The notes: generated by a model from the letters alone, not told the origin. A stretch of DNA of 64,000 bases from Clarireedia homoeocarpa (GCA_001465935.1 LNKV01000007.1:1302001-1366000); one strand, 5' to 3'; shown: positions 1-10,879, numbered from the stretch's first letter. Program-made: numbers and translations.

Positions 1-53
1 TTATGACTTCACACACTACTATGGGATGCATAAATTCTTATCTTGCTGCATAG

Positions 54-2480
54 AATCCTGCTTTAATGGCAACGAAGACTTCAATTCTTATATTTTATCT
101 TCGCATGTCAAGAAATACCCAAACCGTTCTTCGGGTTGCTTCGTATGTTACACTGATTATCGTCAATCTTGCTGGAGTCGTCCTCACATTTCTAAATGTT
201 TTTCAATGCTCTCCTGTCCGTCGAGCATGGTCTGACGGAAACAATACGAAATGCATGTCGATCATCACACTCTATTCAGCATCTGCTCCTGTTAATATCA
301 TTACCGATCTGGCTATATTGGTCTTGCCAATTCCTGTCTTAACAGGAATGCGCCTTCCTCAAAGACAGAAAGTCATCCTGGTGTTCACATTTGCTATGGG
401 TATTTTCGTCACTATTGTCGACGTTGTTCGGATTTACTATCTACAGCAAGCTTCAAGGGACTTCCACTCGGCTGCCCTGAAGAACTCAAAATTAGGAACC
501 GGAGAAGATTTTGCCTACTACGCATCTTTAGCCTTCATGTGGTCCGCTGTCGAGGTCAATGTGGGAATCATTTGCGCTTGCATTCCGACCCTCAAACCGC
601 TTGTGAAACGCATTCTGCCATCGATGATCACCGATCGTACTTCGGGAGCTCATACACACTCGGGTGCGAAATATGTTTCTATGTCGTCGCAACTAGGTAT
701 CGGTTCGCATCTGTTCCGAATGGAATCTATACCACAGGTATCCCCCTTACCTCAAGCAGCTCTACCTCCACTATCGCCCACGGATATCGGGTCCCCGTCG
801 CTTGATAATCATCATCCTGCTGGACATCGAGAAGAAGAAGAACGGATGGACGTGATGGATTTCTTAACAACTCCCGCCATAGGGCAAATACAAACAGCAC
901 ATACAGGTGCAACAGAAAATACAACTTATTTTGGGTTTGTAAATATGAAGAAACCCAAAAGTATGATGAAGACCCGCGGCAAAGAATCGTTGAAATACTG
1001 CACCATGGTTACAATTCTGTTCTTCCTCTGGGGCTTCTCTTATGGTTTACTCAACACCCTTAACGTCGAAATCGCAGGATTAGCAAACATGTCAGAAAGC
1101 CAAACCATAGGATTAACCAGTGCATACTTTGGTGGATACCTTCTAGGCCCATTGACCGTGGGCCAGTGGGTTCTGAGACATAGTGGATTCAAGTCTACTT
1201 TTATCACTGGACTATGCATCTACGGCGTGGGAACACTGATGTTTTGGCCCTCTGCAGTTCTTACATCATTCCCCGGATTCCTCATCTCAAACATCGTCGT
1301 CGGATTCGGTCTCTCGGTTTTAGAAACCGCTGCTAATCCTTTCTTGGCCCTGTGTGGACCGACGCAACATGCAGAATTCAGACTACTACTTGCGCAGGCC
1401 GTTCAGGCAGTTGCAAGTCTCCTTAGTCAATTACTTGCAGAGAAAGTCCTCTTTACGGGTATCCAACACCCCACTCTTATCGATGTACAATGGACATATC
1501 TCGCCGTAGCCCTCTTTTCCGTCATCCTTTCTTTATTCTTCTATTACACACCTCTCCCCGAAGCCTCCGACGCAGACCTACAAGCGCAATCCGAACACCT
1601 TGAGATCTACCCTACGCGCAAATTCCCCCTGACAGGCACATCCATCATCTACACGACTCTCGTCCTCGCCGTTCTCTCGCAAGCCTTATACGTCGGCGCC
1701 CAAGAATGCTTATCCTTATACTTCGCTCCCCTCCTCGACTCGCGCGTTCCACCATCCACCACATTCACCCAGATCTTCGCTTTCACAGAAGACAACTGGC
1801 TTCTCCTCGGGCACGGCCTCTTCGCCATCGGTCGCTTTCTCTTCGCGCCACTGTGCTTGCTTTTCCCAGCTCGCATCCTACTCCTCATATCATTCGTCTG
1901 CCTCACCGTCCTCAGCATCCCCATCTTCGCCATCGAATCCCTCTCCCCGACTGCTGTTGCCGGCCTCTCCCTGATGGTCTTCTTCTTCGAAGGACCCGTC
2001 TTTCCAATCATCTTCGCCTCTGCCCTGCGGGGCATGGGTTCCGACACCAAGATCGCAGCGTCGGCACTCACGGCGGCTGCTTCGGGTGGCAGCGTCTTCG
2101 CGTTTGTTATGTATGACGTGCAGAAGAGTCAAAGTGTGCAATATAGTTTTGTGGTGTTTATGGTGCTGAATGCGGTGGGGATGCTGTTTCCGCTGTATTT
2201 GAACTTTTTTGGTGGGGAAGGAGTGAAGCATCAGGTTGATCCGAGGGACATGCGGATTGAGAGGGGCGTGTGGAGTAGAGGGGATCGCGAGGATGGAGAT
2301 GAGAGGCCGGATACGCCGATTAGGAGGTTGAGTGAGAGGTTGAGTGAGAGGGTGAGCTTTTTGGTGCAGAAGATTACGGTAAGGAGGAAGAGTAGTGCTG
2401 AGTTACCGGTTGTGGAACATAGGGAGAGGAAGAAGGGGGAGAGTGGAGAGGATGGTGGTGGTGGTGAGGATGAGGTATAA
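54..2480 (+). CDS. Rhodopsin-domain / MFS (fucose-permease type) fusion protein, 5' partial
   Basis: The first ATG in frame (66) is probably internal. Upstream codons stay open to 54, just after a TAG at 51-53 that fits an intron acceptor, and the join gives NPALMATKTSILIFYLR, which matches the TM3 region of the fungal rhodopsin-type integral membrane domain (SAT4-like family). The true start therefore lies left of the window. Visible residues 1-185 hold about five membrane spans ending in ACIPTLKPLVKRILPS. A polar linker of about 120 residues follows, then an MFS half-pair of FucP type (FFLWGFSYGLLNTLN near residue 320, ETAANPFLAL near 420, FFFEGPVFPIIFASALRG near 640). The tail is charged and glycine/acid-rich. 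No stop or convincing intron separates the two domains. MFS proteins of this type import sugars by proton symport; the substrate here is not deducible. The rhodopsin domain has no established ligand. Confidence 0.8.
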   Translation, partial: NPALMATKTSILIFYLRMSRNTQTVLRVASYVTLIIVNLAGVVLTFLNVFQCSPVRRAWSDGNNTKCMSIITLYSASAPVNIITDLAILVLPIPVLTGMRLPQRQKVILVFTFAMGIFVTIVDVVRIYYLQQASRDFHSAALKNSKLGTGEDFAYYASLAFMWSAVEVNVGIICACIPTLKPLVKRILPSMITDRTSGAHTHSGAKYVSMSSQLGIGSHLFRMESIPQVSPLPQAALPPLSPTDIGSPSLDNHHPAGHREEEERMDVMDFLTTPAIGQIQTAHTGATENTTYFGFVNMKKPKSMMKTRGKESLKYCTMVTILFFLWGFSYGLLNTLNVEIAGLANMSESQTIGLTSAYFGGYLLGPLTVGQWVLRHSGFKSTFITGLCIYGVGTLMFWPSAVLTSFPGFLISNIVVGFGLSVLETAANPFLALCGPTQHAEFRLLLAQAVQAVASLLSQLLAEKVLFTGIQHPTLIDVQWTYLAVALFSVILSLFFYYTPLPEASDADLQAQSEHLEIYPTRKFPLTGTSIIYTTLVLAVLSQALYVGAQECLSLYFAPLLDSRVPPSTTFTQIFAFTEDNWLLLGHGLFAIGRFLFAPLCLLFPARILLLISFVCLTVLSIPIFAIESLSPTAVAGLSLMVFFFEGPVFPIIFASALRGMGSDTKIAASALTAAASGGSVFAFVMYDVQKSQSVQYSFVVFMVLNAVGMLFPLYLNFFGGEGVKHQVDPRDMRIERGVWSRGDREDGDERPDTPIRRLSERLSERVSFLVQKITVRRKSSAELPVVEHRERKKGESGEDGGGGEDEV

Positions 2481-2976
2481 GAATAAGGGCTGGAAATGGG
2501 TATGGAAAGGGAAATACAGGTTTGGAACTGGGTTTATGTTTTATTATTTGATCATTCGGGTATTAAGTTGGTATCCTAGACGGATGGAACAGGCCAGGAG
2601 GAGGAAACGTCTTTTTGTCTATTTAGCGCGGAGTTCGGGATTTTCAACAGCGCAAATACATATATCATGCGCATAGGAAATGGAGGGAAAAGTTCAAGCT
2701 GGATTAGATAATAAAGCTTTGAATGGCGTTTTTAGGTTTCTTAGGTTGGGTTAGGTTTGCTGCTGCGCCGGCATAACTCAAACGTTCGGGCCGGCTTGTG
2801 CAAGTCGGACGGACTGGAGTTGAGGAGCTGGGCTAGGTATTGAATGGATGGCTAGACTAGTTTATCTGTTTGTTTAGCTACACAGGGTCTCTATTTATTT
2901 TGTTCGGGATCCCATCCCTAGGACAGATGTAGAAGTAGTTTTATTATGATCATAATGCGGTTCTGCTCTATGTGTA

Positions 2977-3024
<48 letters not shown>
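2977..3024. repeat. (TATC)12 microsatellite
   Basis: Twelve uninterrupted TATC units lie in the 3' spacer. Confidence 0.97.
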
Positions 3025-3126
3025 CATCTCCTACTTACTTACTGCTGTATCCGTGGTGATAGAGAACCGAGAGAGAGGAAGCAAAAGTCGAACTACCATA
3101 CATATATATATATATCTCTTCTACAA

Positions 3127-3146
3127 CAAGCAAGCAAGCAAGCAAG
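3127..3146. repeat. (CAAG)5 microsatellite
   Basis: Five perfect CAAG units follow a short TA-rich run. Confidence 0.95.
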
Positions 3147-3395
3147 CATTCTTCTGCATCGATCTGAAGGAGGTGGGGGCAGATCTTTGTAAAAACCAAA
3201 CCAACATAACATATGACATTACTCGAACGGGAGAAGAAGTTGATGCGATGCATTTCTCACAAGAGAATACCTCCGTACCGTAGGACGTAACTTGGGACAT
3301 TATGGTAATATAATCTTACAAGAAAGCAGGCAGTAAAAGTAAGTTATATTGGATAGTACGTACTAGTACTGTATACAGTAACATTTTGGTGGCTG

Positions 3396-3412
3396 GTTGA
3401 TTGATTGATTGA
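3396..3412. repeat. (TTGA)4 microsatellite
   Basis: About four TTGA/GATT units sit downstream of the patatin-like gene on the opposite strand. Confidence 0.9.
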
Positions 3413-3815
3413 TCATAAGAGAGAATAAATAAAACATTGCATCTCATAATAACTCACAAATGCATACAAAGACGCATGCAAACATAAACCGTACGCAAAA
3501 GTACTTGTATAGTAAATATACAACATCTCAATCCGTATCGGAGAGAAGAATCGTAAAATAAGAAAGATAAATATCAAAAAGGTATCACCAACAAACCCAG
3601 CCAGCCAGCCCAACTCCGTCCCAAAGCTCTCCGTAATGCCCCAATCATATGATATGATAATGGCATTATCGTAGATAGCTCTCGATACCCGAACGCCTGA
3701 AAAAATATTCCCTGGTATCAAGAATCTTTCATCTTTTATCTTTCTTCGTCTTCATCATCATCATCATCGTCGTCGTCATCATCTGCGCCCCAGTAGACAC
3801 ATACATAATCTATTC

Positions 3816-5766
3816 TCACCTCCCGTAATTTGGTTTCCGTGCCATATTTACCACAGGCGGCGGTCCATCTTCTAACGGATACGGCGCTATAGGACGTCTC
3901 GCCATATTTCCCGGGTCGTTGATCGGAGTTTTCGGAGGTAGTGGTGGAGGTTCAACTCTTCTCATTGGATTCCTCGGAGGAGGTTCCGGATATTGCGGTC
4001 GAGGAAATTCGTCTAGACTCATTATTGCGATCTTATCCGCACCAGATGCATTCCTATACTGTGACGGCGTGGGACTATTGACAGTCAACCTGTCGTCGAC
4101 TGGTCGACTCAAGGGCGAGGAATGAGGGGATACAGTCTGGTAATCTCCGGAAGAACGCGGGGAGAGTGGTCGGTTTGGTTCAAGAACCTCGAGGGTATCG
4201 TGATGGCCCGATTCATAAGAAGCTCGGGGCGGAGGACTGTATCTGTTGGAGTTTGGAGTCAATGGAACGACTTCCGCAGGAAGTTCAACGGCTAGAGGAT
4301 TGGCTTCCGGAACATTAGGAAGAGCTTTGTTGGAACCACTGCTTGCTCTGTGTGTCTGCCCATCCCATCTCAGTTTTGCTCGATGGATTTTTGCCAATTT
4401 CGCCGCTGCTTCGAGGTTCATTCGTTGGATGTCGCTCTTCGCAAGATATCTTCTTGTGCCAGTGCTAATGTCTGCCAGGCGATGCCACTCATTCATACCA
4501 AATTCTCCAACACCAATTTCCACATTTAGTCGATAATAATTCTCGATGTTGACTCCACGTTTGCTCAAATGTTCCTTCACCATATATTGATGTGTGGCTT
4601 CGCATCCCTCGATTTTCGATATCAATTTCCTTCGTGCTTCTGCGAACTCGCCCATGAATCCCTCGTACCAAATGTGCGAATTCTGATCACTTCCTGGTGG
4701 TCTTTTCCCCGTTCCTATGCTTACAAAGACCCCCACATCTCGTCCAGGCCATTCGTTAACCGTAGCTTCGTCAAGGACATAAGGAGCTGGATTGTATTGA
4801 CCGGCGCCCTCGTCAAGAAATACCGATTGTCCGATTTGAATTGGTTTGAATGCAAGAGCTGTGGCCGAAGTTGCTCGTCCCGCTTCCCATATCTTACAAT
4901 CGTATTCTGGTGATGGTTCCTTCCGAGAATCATAGGATCGAAGAAGAGCTGGAGCGCCACCTTTAGGTGTGCCTTTGTAGGTCGCAGTAACAGCGCTTTA
5001 ATTTTGTTAGCTAGATATCGCATATTTTGGTTAGAAGAACTCACGTCTTAGTTCTGTTCACACGATTGTCGTATAACCTAGCATTGGGGTTACCCCACCT
5101 CGACAGCGCATAAGGTTTACTCTGGTATGTGGCAGAACTCCTGTTGCTGAAACTTGCAACACTTGCATTGCTTGTATGTCGCTGCGGTGTTCTGGCGCTG
5201 CTGCTCACTGGACTGAACGGACTGATCGGGCTGACGGGATACGCGCTGACCGCTGCTTCTTCTTCTCCGTCATTGCCCTCTTTCTCGAACAGTGTATGTT
5301 CTCTCACGCACTCCTTAATGGCTTCCTCCAACTTCGAGGCCTTGAAGAGAGTTGATCGATATGGTATACCAGCTATCGTTTTATCTGTTTCGAAGACCTT
5401 CCTGGTCATCCGTACGTAGACCTCTTTGCACGTCTCCAGATCTAAACGCAGTCTGCCAAGCATGATCGCGATTAAACCACCTGTGCCCGTACCGCATATT
5501 AAATCGAAATGGTCGGCAGGTTTGGGAATTTGATCTCTTCGAGGTGCCTTTCCTTCGATCTCGACATATGCTCGGTGCATAAGCTCTTGGATTATTATAA
5601 GCATCGAATATCCTCGTACACCTCCTCCGTCTGTGATGTGGTGGATTAGTAAATTGCGCGCAAAGCTTGGAGGGGCTGCTTGATAAAGCTACCTACCCAA
5701 AGATAATATACGCAGAGGAGGACCTTTCGTAGTGTCCTTCCTCCTAACTATACCACTTCCATCCAT
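3816..5766 (-). CDS. Patatin-like protein with altered nucleophile elbow
   Basis: I join three exons: 5766-5697, 5630-5045 and 4995-3816, giving 611 aa in frame. The first join restores the oxyanion-hole motif DGGGVRGYS (residues 24-32). The hydrolase motif that follows is CGTGTGG (69-75), where patatins normally have GxSxG, so Gly72 stands in place of the catalytic serine. The second patatin motif is present as DEGAG (280-284). Residues 130-210 and about 400-611 are Ser/Pro-rich and low-complexity, the latter with PPPLPPK-type stretches. Known patatins are cytosolic or membrane-associated acyl hydrolases acting on phospholipids or triacylglycerols. With Ser replaced by Gly the protein may be a pseudoenzyme or scaffold. 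No signal peptide or membrane span is visible. The first ATG of the exon with donor GTAGGT was taken as the start. Confidence 0.85.
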
Positions 5767-8274
5767 CTTTGAGTGAAATGCTTTTCTATGCGCGAGGAGT
5801 GTTGCTTGATCGGAGTTTGAATGAAGTTGCGAGTGGTAGGTAGGTAATGCTGCAGCGAAGAAACGAAGAAGTCAGAAGAAGTCCAGCTGCGCCACTATTT
5901 CTAAGGTATAGTATCGGGGACACTAGCTTTTTGCGCTGCCTTCCTATTGACTGACAGGATAAGACGGCAAGGACCCAAGACTTATTTGGCCGCAGTCGTG
6001 AAAGGGACGGATGTTTGTTTTTTGTTTTTTGTTTGTATTATGTAAATAAATTGTGGGTGGAACGTGTTTATAATGGGTAATTCTTGTAAGCTTAAGTTAC
6101 GAGATGGGCACATGACGGGTTCCTAGTTTTCTATGTGCTCAGAGGTACCATTTCACAATGGAGGGAAGGAACTTGACGACTATGACGCAAAGTAGCAAAG
6201 TACCGAGCTTCCACCACGGCACCACGGCGAACCATTAAAAAATTTCTGAGGGAGGTGGAGGTGATGGAGGCGATGGGGACAGGACAAGTGCTTCTCGTGC
6301 TTCTCTGCTGTATCAGGAGCTCCAGGTGTCAGATCTGCGAGACAAGTTCTGTATCCTGCATACGAAGTCCTTCAATCACACCTCAACATTGCGACGCTTC
6401 GGCACCTAAGCTAGCAAGTGGGATCTACCGGCGCAGCGATCCTCGAAGCGATGCCTTTTTCCATGTCCTACTTTGTACCTACCACAGCCAATGCCAGCAC
6501 CGCTGGCTGTTTCTCAACGTGAGGCTATGCTACCAGTAAGCAAGCCTCTCAATCCACCAGATCCATGCCGATGTCTTTGGGAGACTCAGACTCGCAGCTT
6601 GGATGGCGACCTTTCATGGCTTCTGTTCTGTCTGCTACAAACAAACAAACAATCTTCCATCCTCTCCTCGACTTGTGTTTGCCATGTCTATTCTTGGCAA
6701 TAGATAATCAAGGACATCCACAAAAAGCTCGGGAGCGCCGAGGAACTGTTGATCATTAATGCGGCTTCCCCTGTTGGGATGACGTTCGAAGCTTCTTGAC
6801 TGGTTTCTTCAGCTTGATTTGTGCACCGATATGGTAGTATAAGTTATGGCAAGCATTCATGCATGGATGATGGAGATGGTTTCAGGAGAATCTGTGGCGG
6901 TGCATACTCGGTGGTTCGGTGGCTCACCATTTTCTTAATACTGCACGTCCAGCAACTGGCCTTATCCGAAGAGTATGAAATATTGGAGCATTGGAAATAG
7001 TGCAAATTATTGAAAACTTCGCAGATGGACATGGCAAACCTTCCCAGCCACCAGGTTCCTACGATAGAGTTACGAATTCGGATTCCACTTCCGATAGCCT
7101 TGCATCGTCCTCATTTTTCTCATTAACATTGAACGGTTGAACTTACACGATTCTCATCGAAACAAACTTCGCGCAAACCATATCGCGTACAACCTCAATT
7201 ATGGTCACGTCAGGACTTTCACCCTCTCGCAAGGGATTCCCTTTCTTTGACTTGGGATACATACCAATTGTGTAGCGCAAACATGTCTTGTGCAGTCCTC
7301 GTTTCCATGAAGGGCGAGCGAACTCTTGTCCACTCAAAATCCCTATGTCATTGTATCAAGTGATATGAGATAAACACGAATAAGAGCATCACAGACTGCT
7401 TGGACATCCGAAATACTCTATCTGAATCTCGATCTGAAGTATACCATCCGAACCTCCTACTTCGATGTGGCTGCCTTCCAAGTTTCAAACACGAAACCGT
7501 CCCGGAGCATACTCTCCACGCTTTTTCCTGAATCCTTGCACGGTCTATATGAGGCACATATAACATCATAAGCTTCAAAGCTTCCATTTAAAATGCAGTT
7601 CTTATATAAGTCTGTTATCCGTATTTATTACGTGAGGTATTCTACAAGACCGCCGTTCCGTACAGAGGTTTGGATGCCACAACGCACGCGAATCTTGCTA
7701 TGATGACGGTAGGTTCAAGGATATCGCGAGAAGCTTACTGCTTGTCTTCTGTGTACTCAGCTGAGTCCGCGTTGCTTAACGACATATTTGATATCTAGCT
7801 CTGCTCTACGAGGAGTATGATCTGTTCTTTGCAGTATCACGTGCTGTATATGTTCTGATCCCTCATCGATGTCCGGCACCAGGCTTAGTACATTCAGCTC
7901 TCTTCTGGGCTGATTGATGTACAGTACAGCGATTTCAAAACCCTGAGGTGACTATATGCCGCAAACTTAGCGAATCATTTCGACCTGCCAAGAAGTTTTG
8001 GTCCAAGTCACACTTTTGACCCCAACCAGGGCCCGCCAAGTCAAACCTCAATGTGCTTCACCATCCAAGTTCAGGAGGAAAATCTTTGGGGGGATTTGCT
8101 TGAACGTTTGACGACCAAAAAAAGACCATAACTCATTCCTGGGCATTGCAATTGATTTGCACCTTTAAAGATGAACTCTGCATTCATCTTATCGTTTGCA
8201 ATCATTCTCCATATTCGGGAATTTGTATTCATTCGCTTTCTTTTCAAGCGCTGGGCGTTTGGTTTACCGTCATC
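5767..8274. other. Gene-poor spacer, 2.5 kb
   Basis: The region holds the divergent promoters of the patatin-like and alpha/beta hydrolase genes. Six short ORFs occur here, none with a recognisable domain or signal peptide. A minus-strand set at 6848-7587 is listed separately as doubtful. No repeat family or RNA gene was seen. Confidence 0.6.
6848..7587 (-). other. Doubtful multi-exon gene or gene relic
   Basis: Three minus-strand open stretches lie in series: 7587-7348, about 7337-7143 and about 7032-6844. Junctions between them offer plausible splice signals (GTCTGT to ACATAG; a consensus GTAAGT donor just after the codons for MRI near 7147). The predicted peptides contain a basic segment (KSKKGNPLREGE) and no domain I recognise. 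The ends are not clean, and I could not build one convincing uninterrupted model. It may be a small hypothetical gene, an old fragment, or chance. Confidence 0.2.
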
Positions 8275-9436
8275 ATGATTTCTATTCGAGCTTTGTTATT
8301 GTTGCTGTTTCTCAATCTTTTCGCACTTGCCCATGCGCTGCCTAAGAAAAGTACAGCTTCCTCAACTTCTTCGACAGCCAACTCAGCACAGGCTGCAGCA
8401 GCTGGCAAAGTATCCAAAGCGACAGATGGGTCAGTGATTTTAGACAAAACGGTTCAAATCAAGTAGGTCAATCAATGTGCCCATTTCAAACAATTTCCTA
8501 ATCTATCAGTGGTCTCCCAATTCGCTACAAGATTAGTGCCCCAGCAAACATGTTTACATCGGCCTCTGGTGTTGCAGGTGCTACAGCATCTGCCAACACC
8601 ACGGGCACGGCTGGTCTCAATGTCCTCTTGCATGGCGACGGTGGCCAATCTTTCTTTGATTTCCCAAACCAAGCAGTTCAGAATAACCTTATGGGCGTTG
8701 TTGTTCTTGCTCCAAACAAGAACCTGTTTTGGGGTGGTGGATCCGGACTCCAACGAACCGACGGCGTCGCACACGCAGCAGCCGTGAATACACTCATCCA
8801 AACTCAACTACCGAAGGACGTGGCATTCGATAGTGGAAATGTCTTCTTCACGGGCGTTTCTGGGGGTTCTTTATTGATGTCTGGTTTTTTCATACCTGCA
8901 TTTGGAGCGCAATATAAAACAGGCGTCGTTCTAAATTGTGGTGCCCTGACACCACAAGTTGATGTCGTGAATGCGACAACGCTGATGCAGAATACAAAAA
9001 TACATTTCCAGAGCACGAAAGACGAGCTTGCCTTGTTACAGCCTGCTATACCAAATGCGATTGCAGCTTATGAAAAATTGGCGACTACTGCCGGGCTGTC
9101 AGCTGATCAAATTGGACAATCACTGACAGCAGACAACACACCAAATGGCGGTGGACACTGGTATGTTTGATTGACCTGTATCCACGCTACTCAAAAAGTG
9201 CTAACTTGCAGTAGTGGTTTTGATGGCCAGGGATTCGTGTCGGGGGTTCAATTGATGTCCTCGAACTATGCGAATATTCTTGGGCAAAACGCCTCGGGAC
9301 AAGTTACAGGAATAGGAAATGTCTTGAAGGTAATACTCCGCCCTATTCTGGAATGATCCTAGAAACGATAAGGCTAACGAAATCCAATCAGACTGTGGTG
9401 GGGAACGAGAAATTAGTCTTTACGAGCGCTACCTAG
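8275..9436 (+). CDS. Secreted alpha/beta-hydrolase-like protein
   Basis: Four exons (8275-8462, 8510-9160, 9212-9329, 9392-9436) join in frame to 333 aa. Residues 1-22 form a clear signal peptide (LLLLLFLNLFALAHA). A Ser/Ala/Thr-rich spacer follows, then the domain. HGDGG at 104-108 resembles an oxyanion-hole strand, and GVSGG with Ser180 fits a GxSxG nucleophile elbow. The C-terminal segment GGGHWCSGFDGQGF could supply the catalytic His. From memory, close relatives are frequent in leotiomycetes and are often annotated 'cyclin-like F-box protein', a name the sequence does not support. The substrate is unknown; an extracellular esterase or depolymerase role is inferred. The start is the first in-frame ATG that gives the signal peptide. 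Confidence 0.85.
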
Positions 9437-9973
9437 CCAATCAATTTATTCTATTTGCTGTCCAAACTCATACTGTTCACACTCTTTTTTGTGAGGTTTG
9501 CACCTTTTTATGGTCGTTGTTGTGTTATTATCGTCCCCTCCTTACTCGCAAACAGTGCGATCGTGAACTCTTGGCGGGTCTCCCCTACTTTCTGACCCAT
9601 GAAAAGATGGGTTCGATGCTTCTTTGCGCGGGTCCCCCCTAAGACTCAATCTCCAGATTTTTATTGATTCCAGTGATAAGGACCCAGAACGTTCATTTTA
9701 CCTTCCGTATATACCGTGTACCTGCTGGTGCTTGTACTCCTTACCATGACACCTCACTAGACTATAATAGCTTGCAAGACCCTTTTTATTTTTATTTTTT
9801 CCCGGAACTGAGGTACAGCATAAGTAGCACGCAAGATAAATATATCATCCGGTGCTGTACTGGACATAGGGACACGCGAAAAACACCATACACTGTACAC
9901 AGGAGCACAAGCACAGCAACGCAGATTTTTTTTTGATTTTTTTCTTTCTTTTTTGGTTTAAAAAAAACCCACA
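9437..9973. other. Spacer between hydrolase and 2EXR gene
   Basis: This segment holds the 3' end of the hydrolase gene and the T-rich leader of the next one. Two near-copies of a GGGTC-TCCCCT stretch occur near 9575 and 9630. T-tracts and A-tracts at 9926-9967 lie directly before the next ATG. No gene is seen. Confidence 0.6.
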
Positions 9974-10879
9974 ATGTCGAACAGTCACCTCGACTCAAAA
10001 TACTGGCCGACCCTAGCCGTCCGCCTCGCACCCCTAGACCCCTGGTCTAGCATCGACTCCTCCTCGCAGCACACCTCCTTCCACCACTTCGCCTCCCTCC
10101 CCATCGAGCTCCGGCTCAAGATCTGGCGCCACACATTCCGCGGGCGCATCGTAGCCCTCAATCTCGATTTCGGCTCGCTCACTCCCGGGGCATCGCCCGA
10201 AAGCCTGCGTGCGGCGCCGGTCCACCATTTCGACAACCTGTCTTCCCACTTCCCCGTCACGTTATGGGTCGACAGAGAAGCGCGCGCGGAGACGCTGAGG
10301 TATTATAGGGATTTGTTCCCAGGGAGGGAGTTGAGCTGTAAGCCGGTGTATTTTTGCTCCGAGACGGATAGTTTGGCTGTGTTTTATTGTAATAAGGAGA
10401 GGAATATTCAGGGGGGAGGGATGTTGGGGTCGTATGCGCAGAGGTTGGAGGTTTTGGCGGGGTATTCGGAGGGGTTTTGGGAGAGAGTGAGGAGTGTGAT
10501 TTTGCCGAGGGTGGTGCTGGAGAGTGCGGGGGAGTGGGAGGAGGGGGAGGAGAATGTGAGGGGGAGGTTGAGGGGTTTGCTGGAGTTTGAGGGGCTGGAG
10601 GAGTTGATTCTTGTTGGGCAGAGGTGGAAGGCCGGGTGGAATAATGGGATGGAGGATAGGAGGAATAGGAGGGAGGCGGAGAGGCGGTTGAGGGGGTTGT
10701 TTGCTGAACAGGAGAAGGTGGGAGGGAAGAGAGTTCCGAGGGTGGAGTTCTTTGAGGAGAATTTCAGGTTGCCCTTGTTTAGAGATGAGTTGGAGACGGG
10801 GTATAAGTTGAGGGACTACGAATGCTGGGATCTTATGGAGGCGGCGGCTTATGGGAAGTGGTGTGATTCAGATTCTTGA
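9974..10879 (+). CDS. 2EXR-domain protein
   Basis: A single exon encodes 301 aa. Residues 36-60 read FHHFASLPIELRLKIWRHTF, the hallmark start of the fungal 2EXR domain, an F-box-like motif in a large lineage-expanded family of unknown function. The remainder is charged and contains no membrane span or signal peptide, so an intracellular location is likely. The start ATG lies in an A-rich context (AAACCCACAATG) that is good for fungi. Third codon positions are C-rich in about the first 100 codons and G-rich afterwards. A role in substrate recognition is possible by analogy to F-box proteins but unproven. Confidence 0.8.
   Translation: MSNSHLDSKYWPTLAVRLAPLDPWSSIDSSSQHTSFHHFASLPIELRLKIWRHTFRGRIVALNLDFGSLTPGASPESLRAAPVHHFDNLSSHFPVTLWVDREARAETLRYYRDLFPGRELSCKPVYFCSETDSLAVFYCNKERNIQGGGMLGSYAQRLEVLAGYSEGFWERVRSVILPRVVLESAGEWEEGEENVRGRLRGLLEFEGLEELILVGQRWKAGWNNGMEDRRNRREAERRLRGLFAEQEKVGGKRVPRVEFFEENFRLPLFRDELETGYKLRDYECWDLMEAAAYGKWCDSDS

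Larger units (their letters stand above)
2481..3815. other. Intergenic spacer with microsatellites
   Basis: This stretch separates the convergent fusion transporter and patatin-like genes, so it should hold two 3' ends. It contains short simple repeats (TATC, CAAG, TTGA, TA runs) and a run of GAT/GAC-like triplets near 3743-3782. Short ORFs over the TATC tract encode only Tyr-Leu-Ser-Ile repeats and are not credible genes. Confidence 0.7.

Noticed and set aside
26..235. ORF of 69 codons overlapping the fusion gene
   Set aside because: Other frame of the rhodopsin-type domain; crosses the likely intron acceptor at 51-53 and has no domain.
1649..2071. Minus-strand ORF of 140 codons
   Set aside because: Antisense shadow of the MFS domain; arises from codon bias.
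2972..3283. ORF of 103 codons over the TATC microsatellite
   Set aside because: Its first half is only translated simple repeat, which stays open because 4-bp units avoid stops.
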